A stretch of DNA of 5,202 nt from Acidobacteriaceae bacterium (GTDB lineage Bacteria; Acidobacteriota; Terriglobia; Terriglobales; Acidobacteriaceae), in the NCBI GenBank assembly GCA_030049955.1, contig JASIJX010000649.1, forward strand, positions 1-5,202, in the 5' to 3' direction. A model generated the notes under the pieces. That model did not search any database. It saw only the letters and a program-made list of their open reading frames with translations, and had not been told where the DNA came from. The translations under genes were made by a program, and so were the position numbers. The stretch's first letter is position 1; every line of letters begins with the position of its first letter. Below are positions 1 through 5,202 of the stretch, in pieces.

Positions 1-141
1 TCTCTCTTTCGCCCCCCTGGCACGGCGCTCCTCTTCAACTAGGCAGTAAGCAAGCTATATCACGAAAAGAAAGCCGGCCCGCGTTACCGTGGTACTACCT
101 CTGCCACGTCTTCACCGCATGCTCGGACGCATAGGCTCGCA

Positions 142-717
142 CTATGCTCTCTTTTCCAGCACGTCACGCAGCGCAAAGCTTGTCTCCAGGCGCGTAACTC
201 CCGGCAGCCGCGAGAGTTCGTTCTGGTGCAGCCGGCCGTAGTCATCCATGCCGGCGACGCGCGCCACGAGAATGTAATCGTACTGACCGGCGAGCAGATG
301 GCAGCTCACAATATCGTGGCAATGTCGCACCGCTGCTTCAAACGCTCCCAGCACCGCGGCCGATTGCCTCTCCAGCGTCACGCGGATGTACACCGTCATG
401 CGCTTGCCCAGCAGCCGGTCATCAACGACTGCACGATACCCGCGAATCGCACCCGAAGCTTCAAGCGCCAGGATGCGCCGCGATGCCGCCGAGGCCGACA
501 ACCCCACCTCCTCGCCCACCTCGTAATTGGTCGCGCGCCCGTTCCGCGCGAGGTACTTCAGAATCGCCGCGTCGAATTCATCCAGATCGCTGTCTGCCGG
601 GATCGCATGCGGATCCGGCGCGCTCACACCGGCCGACCCGGACTTCGATGCAATGTCAGTCGAAGCGTCAGTCGAAGTTTGCACAATCTGGTCGTTTCTT
701 GCACGCTTCGTTCTCAT
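142..717 (-). CDS. Lrp/AsnC-family transcriptional regulator, divergent from ald
   Basis: This is a 191-residue protein with the full Lrp/AsnC layout. Residues 45-53 (LDEFDAAIL) open an AsnC-type winged helix-turn-helix that runs to about residue 103, with the recognition helix near 74-85 ([12 protein letters not shown]). Residues 107-187 form the RAM ligand-binding and oligomerisation domain, including [18 protein letters not shown] (137-154), the family's effector-pocket signature, and LPGVTRLET (171-179). Family members bind DNA as dimers to octamers and sense amino acids. The divergent ald gene makes alanine metabolism the likely target, as with mycobacterial AldR; this is inference from context. 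The first 44 residues are a low-complexity Ser/Ala/Asp-rich extension absent from typical 150-165-residue relatives. No good ribosome site precedes the ATG at 717. A GTG at residue 31 (base 627) would give a normal 161-residue protein, so the start is uncertain. Family assignment is firm; the ligand is unknown. Confidence 0.95.
   Translation of the reverse strand: MRTKRARNDQIVQTSTDASTDIASKSGSAGVSAPDPHAIPADSDLDEFDAAILKYLARNGRATNYEVGEEVGLSASAASRRILALEASGAIRGYRAVVDDRLLGKRMTVYIRVTLERQSAAVLGAFEAAVRHCHDIVSCHLLAGQYDYILVARVAGMDDYGRLHQNELSRLPGVTRLETSFALRDVLEKRA
655..678. repeat. 12-bp tandem duplication in the 5' end of the regulator gene
   Basis: GTCAGTCGAAGC (655-666) is followed directly by GTCAGTCGAAGT (667-678), 11 of 12 bases identical. 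If the ATG at 717 is used, the repeat encodes two STD(A/I) blocks at residues 15-22. It is in frame, so it could be a harmless codon duplication in a disordered tail. If translation starts at the GTG at 627, it lies in the control region instead. The repeat itself is read directly; its significance is unknown. Confidence 0.6.
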
Positions 718-744
718 AGCGCCGTTTTACCACAAAATTTGCAC
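679..744. promoter_or_regulatory. Three phased TTGCAC words, candidate regulator binding sites
   Basis: TTGCAC occurs at 679-684, 699-704 and 739-744, so the starts are 20 and 40 bp apart, close to whole turns of the helix. The outer two extend to TTTGCACA exactly 60 bp apart, and the second and third are followed by a similar NNTCG. The third overlaps the A/T-rich stretch CACAAAATTTGCAC (731-744), which partly resembles the E. coli Lrp consensus around its A/T core. The words straddle the annotated start of the regulator and face the divergent ald gene, where Lrp/AsnC proteins usually bind several helically phased sites. Binding and autoregulation are inference; the positions are read directly. 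Confidence 0.4.
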
Positions 745-843
745 ACATCGGCAGCATTTTTCGCAGTACTATCCCTTTCAGCTAAGCGCGCTCGGCGCCA
801 TTGAGGGTAATTTCAGACTCCCAGGCGCGAGCATCTTTTCCGA

Positions 844-894
844 GAACAATCCGAGTTCCGGAACAGTCCGTGTCCAGAAACAGTCCGGGGAACA
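844..894 (+). repeat. Three-copy 17-bp iteration in the ald leader
   Basis: Three consecutive 17-bp units start at 844, 861 and 878. The conserved core AACA(A/G)TCCG sits at 845-853, 862-870 and 879-887. Units 1 and 2 match at 13 of 17 bases; unit 3 keeps mainly the core. The junction of units 1 and 2 creates the perfect palindrome GTTCCGGAAC (855-864). A period of 17 is not a multiple of three, so this is not coding repetition. It lies 29 bp upstream of the ald start codon, in what should be the promoter or 5' leader. It may be a set of protein-binding iterons or an mRNA element; I recognise no known operator. Confidence 0.5.
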
Positions 895-911
895 GATCGA
901 GCAACGAATCG

Positions 912-916
912 AGGAG
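912..916 (+). promoter_or_regulatory. Shine-Dalgarno site of ald
   Basis: AGGAG at 912-916, inside GAGGAG, lies six bases before the ATG at 923. This decides the ald start over the long in-frame upstream extension, which is simply read-through of the intergenic region. The start codon sits at the centre of a perfect 10-bp palindrome, GATCATGATC (919-928), which is probably chance. Confidence 0.85.
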
Positions 917-922
917 CGGATC

Positions 923-2038
923 ATGATCATTGGCGTTCCCAAAGAGATCAAGGACAACGAAGCGCGCGTCGGCATCACGCCAGGCGGCGTCAAAGCCCTG
1001 CGCGAGGCCGGCCATCATGTGCTCGTCGAAACCCAGGCCGGAGCGGCTTCCGGCTTTCTCGACGATGAGTACCAGCACGCGGGCGCGGAGATCGTGGGCG
1101 ATGCCGGGTACACCTGGGGCAAGTCCGACATGGTAGTCAAGGTCAAGGAGCCTATCGAACGCGAATACGTCTACTTCCGCGAGGGGCTGGTGCTCTTTAC
1201 CTATCTGCACCTGGCGCCGCTGCCCGAACTCACCAACAAGCTTCTCCAGGCCGGCGTAATCGGCATTGCGTACGAAACCGTGCGCGACCGCAGCGGCATG
1301 CTGCCGTTACTGATGCCCATGAGCGAAGTGGCCGGCCGCATGAGCGTGCAGGTGGGCGCGACTTATCTCGAAAAAGAGCGCGGCGGCCGCGGCATTCTTT
1401 TGGGTGGCGTCCCAGGCGTGCCGCCGGCGCTTGTCACTATTCTCGGCGGCGGCATTGTAGGCGCCAATGCAGCGCGCATCGCCCTCGGCCTGGGCGCGCG
1501 CGTTACGCTCATCGACCTGAACATGAATCGCCTGCGAGAGCTGGACAACATGTTCGGCGGCCGGCTCTATACGCTGGCCTCGAACAGCTACAACATCGCC
1601 CGCGCCACGGCGGAGGCAGACCTTGTCATCGGCGGGGTGCTCATTCCCGGAGCCACGGCGCCCAAACTTGTGACCCGCGCCATGATCTCCGGGATGAAGC
1701 AAGGCGCAGTGATCGTCGACGTCGCCATCGACCAGGGTGGATGCGTCGAGACCGCGAGGCCCACTTCGCACTCCAACCCCAGCTACACGGTCGATGGCGT
1801 AGTGCACTACTGCGTCACCAACATGCCTGGCGCCGTGCCGCACACCTCCACGCTGGCGCTCACCAATTCCACCTTTCCCTACGTTCTGCGCCTGGCCAAC
1901 CTGGGTCCCCGCGAAGCGCTGCGGCAGGACCCAGACCTGGCCGAAGGATTGAACACCTGGCTCGGCGAGCTAACGCATAAGGGCGTAGCCGACAGCCAGC
2001 ACCGCTCCTGGACGGCTCCGGCAAAAGTCGCGGCCTGA
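923..2038 (+). CDS. ald: Alanine dehydrogenase (NAD-dependent)
   Basis: This enzyme catalyses reversible oxidative deamination of L-alanine to pyruvate and ammonia with NAD, in the cytoplasm. The product is 371 residues, the usual length. The start [20 protein letters not shown] is the family signature. Residues known from the mycobacterial enzyme fall at identical positions: R15 and K75 for substrate binding, H96 in YLHLAP as catalytic histidine, D198 at the end of the Rossmann beta strand for the NAD ribose, and D270 in VDVAIDQGG. The nucleotide loop GGGIVG is at 175-180, and [14 protein letters not shown] is the conserved C-terminal segment. No key residue is missing and no frameshift is seen. 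The gene is divergent from the Lrp/AsnC regulator, its probable controller, and is followed by its own terminator, so it is likely monocistronic. Related transhydrogenase alpha subunits and lysine-forming dehydrogenases fit less well because of the exact length and motifs. Confidence 0.98.
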   Translation: MIIGVPKEIKDNEARVGITPGGVKALREAGHHVLVETQAGAASGFLDDEYQHAGAEIVGDAGYTWGKSDMVVKVKEPIEREYVYFREGLVLFTYLHLAPLPELTNKLLQAGVIGIAYETVRDRSGMLPLLMPMSEVAGRMSVQVGATYLEKERGGRGILLGGVPGVPPALVTILGGGIVGANAARIALGLGARVTLIDLNMNRLRELDNMFGGRLYTLASNSYNIARATAEADLVIGGVLIPGATAPKLVTRAMISGMKQGAVIVDVAIDQGGCVETARPTSHSNPSYTVDGVVHYCVTNMPGAVPHTSTLALTNSTFPYVLRLANLGPREALRQDPDLAEGLNTWLGELTHKGVADSQHRSWTAPAKVAA

Positions 2039-2075
2039 GGGCGAGAAAAATAAGGTTTGGGCGGGAAGTCCGCCG

Positions 2076-2119
2076 CGGCCGGCGCCTGGACAGAGCAGCC
2101 GGCCGTATTTGTTTTTGTT
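2076..2119 (+). terminator. Intrinsic terminator after ald
   Basis: CGGCCGGC (2076-2083) pairs with GCCGGCCG (2098-2105) to form a perfect 8-bp GC stem with a 14-base loop. A T-rich run, TATTTGTTTTTGTT (2106-2119), follows immediately. The element starts 38 bp after the ald stop codon. The loop is longer than ideal and the T tract is broken by G residues, but stem, position and T run together fit a Rho-independent terminator. Confidence 0.75.
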
Positions 2120-2124
2120 CGACA

Positions 2125-2153
2125 TTGTGAATACCGGTCCCACCGGTTATGAT
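2125..2153 (+). promoter_or_regulatory. Sigma70-like promoter for the glycosyltransferase gene, with palindromic spacer
   Basis: A -35-like TTGTGA (2125-2130, 4 of 6 consensus bases) and a -10-like TATGAT (2148-2153, 5 of 6) are separated by 17 bp, the optimal spacing. The site begins five bases after the ald terminator and lies about 118 bp upstream of the likely ATG at 2271, which is a sensible location. The spacer holds ACCGGT (2133-2138) and ACCGGT (2142-2147) around CCC. Each hexamer is itself a palindrome and the pair forms a 15-bp inverted repeat, placed where a repressor would block RNA polymerase. The promoter is inferred from consensus only. Confidence 0.5.
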
Positions 2154-2270
2154 TTCTCATCCTCCATCAGGCAACTTTGCAGGTCCCGTCTCCTGGCGCT
2201 CTGTGCGGTCCTGCTTCGTCTGATTTCCATTGCAGCCCGGGCCAAATCCTTCGTCCAGCGAGATTGCTGT

Positions 2271-4322
2271 ATGTCTACATCACTCCTCAGCGCCGAATCG
2301 AAATCGGTTCTTCGCGGCCACTTGCGCAAGTGGTTCGTGCCAGTCCTGGCGGGCCTGTTCGTCATCTTCGCGATCGAGCTATATCTCTCCGCACGGCTGG
2401 AGTCGCAAACCTTCGATGAGCCCGCGCATCTGTATGCGGGCTATTCCTACTGGTTGCACTCCGATTTCGGCATCAATCCCGAACATCCGCCGCTGGTAAA
2501 GCTGATCGCTTCTCTTCCGCTGCTGTCCAACAAGCCCCCATACCCCGCTCCGCCCAACATCCATTTCCGGGCCCAGTCCGCCATTGGCGGCATGGCATTG
2601 ATGAGCGGGCCTGGCGCACAGACGCTTCTGGCCCACGCCAGATCCGCAGTCAGCATCTTTGCCTTCGCTCTTGGGCTTCTGATCGTCTTCGCCGCACGAG
2701 AGATGTTCGGTGACGAGGCCGCACTCATCGCGCTTGTGCTCTTCGTCTTCGATCCCTTGATTCTTGCCCACGGTCCGCTGATCGGAACGGATATGGGCGC
2801 TACATGCTGCATTTTCGCCGCGGTCTACGCCTTTTATCGCTTTTGCAAGCAGCCGTCCTACGTGCGTCTTGGCATCTGCTGCCTCGCCGCCGGCCTGGCC
2901 CTGGCTGCGAAGCACTCAGCCATTTTGCTCTTCCCCATACTGGCGATGTTGATCGTGGCGGAGTTGCTCTTCATCCGCGGCGATCAATCCACATCGAAGC
3001 CTGCAGTCCCTCCGTTGCGCCAGTGGCTCAAGAGTGCCGGAGTTTTTGCAACCATACTTGTCGTTGCCGTTGCGATTCTGTGGGCCTTCTATGGATTCCG
3101 CTACGCCGCGCGGCCGGGCGGCCAGCAGATCAACCCACCCACCGATGCGTATATTCATGATCTCCACTATCCGGTGGAACGAGCCGTCATCGGATTCGCG
3201 GCGCGGCATCATCTGCTGCCGGAGTCTTACCTGTTCGGTTTCACTGACGTAACCATGTTGAGCCACGAGGGGCGCCCGATGTTTCTTCTCGGGAAGCGCT
3301 ATTCAGAGGGCAAGTGGTTCTACTTTCCAATGGCATTTCTCATCAAATCGACCATAGGATTTCTGCTGCTGCTCGCGCTTCTTCCCTTTGCCCGCGCTTT
3401 ACGGCAAATTCAATTCCGTCGCGAAGTAGTCTTCCTGGTTCTGCCGCCGGCGATCTTCTTGGGCGCGGCAATAACGTCGAAGCTCAATATCGGCATCCGT
3501 CATATTCTCCCCATCATGCCTTTCCTGATCGTGCTTGCAGCGGGCGGAGCAGTCGCGCTGGCGCGCCGGTCTCGCGCGTGGGCCTGGGCAGCGGGCATCC
3601 TCGTGGCCCTGCATGTGGTGTCGTCACTCCATGCATATCCAAACTACCTGCCGTACTCGAACGAGATCTTTGGCGGACCCAGTCGCACGTATCGCGTGCT
3701 CGAAGATTCGAATGTCGGCTGGGGCGGGGGCCTGAAAGCGTTGCACTCCAGCTTGGCCTCGCGAGGCATCACTCAATGCTGGTTTGCCTACTCCGCGCCG
3801 CCCAACCCGGCTGATTTTCAGATTCCCTGCAAACGCCTTCCGACCTTCTTTTCCATGCTTACCGACCAGGGGCAGCAACAGCCGGTTCCTGTGCACATCA
3901 GCGGCCCTGTGTTTATGAGTTCAGAAGAGTTGTCGGGTTTTTACTGGGGACCTGATGATATGAATCCATATCAAGCTTTCCCGAGCGTCAAGCCTTCGCG
4001 CGTGATCGCCGGCGAGATCCTCGAGTTCGATGGCAGCTTTGATATTCCAAAGGTCTCCGCCATTAGCGACTGGGTGGTCGCTCAGGGGCTGATGCGCCAA
4101 GGCAAATTCGATGATGCAATCGTCCACGCACAAGCGGCGATAGAGCGCGATCCATCCTCGATCTACGCGCACGAAATGCTCTCGAGCGCATACGCGGCAA
4201 AACACCAGAACGACGCCGCCGAGCGCGAATATCAGGCAGCGCTCGAAGAGTTTCAGTCGCTCACCGCGGATCAAAAGAAATATGTGTTCTTTCCGCCTGA
4301 GGACCCGCTGGCGAAGCATTGA
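2271..4322 (+). CDS. Membrane glycosyltransferase (family 39/PMT-like, GT-C fold) with C-terminal TPR repeats
   Basis: This is a 683-residue polytopic membrane protein. The first membrane helix is at about 22-41. It is followed by the outward loop signature QTFDEPAHLYAGY (46-58), with the D49-E50 pair expected to be catalytic in GT-C enzymes, and INPEHPPLVKL (68-78). Further hydrophobic helices continue to about residue 465, including one with HGPLIGTD (167-174) and one beginning NIGIRHILPIMPF. A soluble, probably extracytoplasmic region (about 465-595) holds DSNVGWGGGL (479-488), a variant of the DSNxDWGQDL motif of such proteins. Two TPR units (about 600-667) end the protein. The family moves sugars from polyprenyl-phosphate donors to lipid, glycan or protein acceptors; donor and acceptor cannot be read here. 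ATG 2271 was chosen because the first helix follows directly; it lacks a clear Shine-Dalgarno, and a TTG at 2109 would add 54 poorly supported residues overlapping the promoter. Confidence 0.85.
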   Translation: MSTSLLSAESKSVLRGHLRKWFVPVLAGLFVIFAIELYLSARLESQTFDEPAHLYAGYSYWLHSDFGINPEHPPLVKLIASLPLLSNKPPYPAPPNIHFRAQSAIGGMALMSGPGAQTLLAHARSAVSIFAFALGLLIVFAAREMFGDEAALIALVLFVFDPLILAHGPLIGTDMGATCCIFAAVYAFYRFCKQPSYVRLGICCLAAGLALAAKHSAILLFPILAMLIVAELLFIRGDQSTSKPAVPPLRQWLKSAGVFATILVVAVAILWAFYGFRYAARPGGQQINPPTDAYIHDLHYPVERAVIGFAARHHLLPESYLFGFTDVTMLSHEGRPMFLLGKRYSEGKWFYFPMAFLIKSTIGFLLLLALLPFARALRQIQFRREVVFLVLPPAIFLGAAITSKLNIGIRHILPIMPFLIVLAAGGAVALARRSRAWAWAAGILVALHVVSSLHAYPNYLPYSNEIFGGPSRTYRVLEDSNVGWGGGLKALHSSLASRGITQCWFAYSAPPNPADFQIPCKRLPTFFSMLTDQGQQQPVPVHISGPVFMSSEELSGFYWGPDDMNPYQAFPSVKPSRVIAGEILEFDGSFDIPKVSAISDWVVAQGLMRQGKFDDAIVHAQAAIERDPSSIYAHEMLSSAYAAKHQNDAAEREYQAALEEFQSLTADQKKYVFFPPEDPLAKH

Positions 4323-4434
4323 GATCCGATTTGCCAGCTGGAGGGGCAATAATCAGACCGGAAAATCGACGGAGGCCGCGCCCGATGTCGCCGTGATGCG
4401 TTTGTTCGTGCCGCCAGGGGGAGATCAAGGAAAC

Positions 4435-5202
4435 CTACTCCTCGCGGCTATATACCGTGCGCGTCTTCTCCGCATGCCGCTCGATCGCCAGCTCAATCAG
4501 CCGCGTGATCAGGTCGCGATAGCTGATGCCTGTTGCCTCCCACAGCTTGGGGTACATGCTGATCTGGGTAAAGCCGGGCAGCGTGTTTACTTCGTTCAGG
4601 TAAATGCGGCGCCTGCCGCCCGGCTCCATCAGGAAGTCCACGCGCGCAAGCCCCGCAAGATCGCACGCCTTGAAGGCCTCCACCGCCATCTCGCGAATTT
4701 TCTTGGCCTCGGCCTTCGTCAGCTTTGCCGGGATGACCGGCACGGACCCCTCCGACAGGTACTTCGCCTCGTAGTCGTAAAACTCCTTGCCGGGAATGAT
4801 CTCGCCCACCACGCTGGCCTTCGGATCATCGTTGCCTAGCACGGCAACTTCCAGCTCGCGCGCGCGCCCCGATTTTCCGCCTACGCCTTCTTCGACGATC
4901 AGCTTGCGGTCGTACTTAGCCGCCAGCTCCAGCGCCGGTCCCAGCTCCTTGCGATCGTGCGCCTTGCTGATGCCCACCGACGAGCCCAGGTTCGCCGGCT
5001 TTACGAACAGCGGATACTTGAGCTTGGCTTCAACGCGCGCAATCGCCTTGCGCGGCGACTTTTCCCACTCCGGGCGCAGCAGCGTAACGTGCTTCACAAT
5101 CGGCAGCCCGGCCTGCGCGAACAGCCGCTTCATCGCGTCCTTATCCATGCCGGCCGCCGAGCCGAGCACGCCCGAGCCCACGTAAGCGATGCCGGCCAGC
5201 TC
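4435..5202 (-). CDS. ddl: D-alanine--D-alanine ligase, C-terminal part (5' end beyond window)
   Basis: This enzyme joins two D-alanines with ATP in the cytoplasm to supply D-Ala-D-Ala for the peptidoglycan stem peptide. 255 residues are visible, and the frame is open to the right edge, where the window starts [20 protein letters not shown]; the N-terminal substrate domain, roughly 100 residues, is missing. ATP-grasp features in window numbering are [16 protein letters not shown] (66-81), the ATP-binding segment LIVEEG (101-106), the omega loop FYDYEAKY (141-148), and metal ligands D189 in RVDFLM and E204/N206 in [10 protein letters not shown]. The tyrosine of AKY (Y148, bases 4759-4761) is the residue linked to D-Ala-D-Ala rather than D-Ala-D-Lac synthesis, so an ordinary vancomycin-sensitive ligase is expected. 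A short Gly-rich GGKSG stretch (108-112) appears inserted before the conserved [11 protein letters not shown]. The apparent start at 5181 is only an internal GTG. It converges on the glycosyltransferase gene. Confidence 0.97.
   Translation of the reverse strand, partial: ELAGIAYVGSGVLGSAAGMDKDAMKRLFAQAGLPIVKHVTLLRPEWEKSPRKAIARVEAKLKYPLFVKPANLGSSVGISKAHDRKELGPALELAAKYDRKLIVEEGVGGKSGRARELEVAVLGNDDPKASVVGEIIPGKEFYDYEAKYLSEGSVPVIPAKLTKAEAKKIREMAVEAFKACDLAGLARVDFLMEPGGRRRIYLNEVNTLPGFTQISMYPKLWEATGISYRDLITRLIELAIERHAEKTRTVYSREE

Noticed and set aside
88..108. Hairpin CGTGG/CCACG as a terminator of the regulator gene
   Set aside because: The stem is only five base pairs with an 11-base loop, and the T-rich run on the minus strand is about 20 bases away.
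767..772. TACTAT as the -10 element of ald
   Set aside because: The nearest -35-like TTGCAC is 22 bp away and no better partner exists, so I could not support a specific ald promoter.
844..858. GAAC-N7-GTTC as an SOS (LexA) box
   Set aside because: The spacing does not match known GAAC-N4-GTTC boxes, and ald is not an SOS gene. It is better described as part of the 17-bp iteration.
527..922. Upstream in-frame extension of ald by 132 codons
   Set aside because: It overlaps the regulator gene on the other strand, contains the 17-bp non-coding iterons, and resembles nothing in Ald proteins. The ATG at 923 has a strong Shine-Dalgarno and gives the exact family length.
2149..2223. Small ORF of 24 codons starting at the ATG overlapping the -10 element, as a possible leader peptide
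   Set aside because: No ribosome site and no regulatory codon run. Its ATG lies inside the proposed -10 hexamer, so it would not be in the transcript.
4331..4349. TTGCC/GGCAA hairpin between the two convergent genes as a terminator
   Set aside because: Short weak stem with no following T run on either strand.
4282..4839. Plus-strand ORF opposite ddl
   Set aside because: It is antisense to a clear D-alanine--D-alanine ligase and shows no domain; it is a GC-rich shadow frame.

Overview
The window holds four genes: two complete on the plus strand (ald and a membrane glycosyltransferase), one complete on the minus strand (an Lrp/AsnC-type regulator) and one truncated by the right edge on the minus strand (ddl). 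The sequence is GC-rich. Protein style, in particular the wording of the Ald and Ddl proteins and a family-39-like membrane glycosyltransferase carrying a C-terminal TPR tail, suggests an Acidobacteriota (Terriglobia-like) soil bacterium. That placement is an inference from impression, not from a search.

Layout. Bases 1-141 lie downstream of the regulator and contain no ORF, RNA gene or convincing terminator that I can see. The Lrp/AsnC regulator (142-717, minus) is divergent from alanine dehydrogenase (ald, 923-2038, plus). The 205-bp gap between them, together with the first codons of the regulator, carries the most structured non-coding DNA in the window: three TTGCAC words at 20- and 40-bp steps, a 12-bp tandem duplication, a three-copy 17-bp iteration, and a strong Shine-Dalgarno for ald. 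After ald comes a good intrinsic terminator (about 2076-2119), then directly a sigma70-like promoter (2125-2153) whose spacer contains ACCGGT-CCC-ACCGGT. This promoter is placed to drive the glycosyltransferase/TPR gene (2271-4322). That gene converges on ddl (D-alanine--D-alanine ligase, 4435-5202, minus, 5' end outside the window) across a 112-bp gap without a clear terminator.

How the genes relate. The regulator and ald form a recognised arrangement, in which a divergently encoded Lrp/AsnC protein controls alanine dehydrogenase in response to an amino acid. Ald links L-alanine to pyruvate and ammonia. Ddl makes D-Ala-D-Ala for peptidoglycan, and the glycosyltransferase probably acts on a cell-envelope glycan or protein, so the window has a loose alanine/envelope theme. 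The genes are not one operon. I see no CRISPR, mobile element, tRNA or rRNA, and no evidence for an undescribed multi-gene system. The points most worth a second look are the repeats in the lrp-ald control region, the operator-like palindrome in the promoter at 2125-2153, and the altered DSN motif in the glycosyltransferase.
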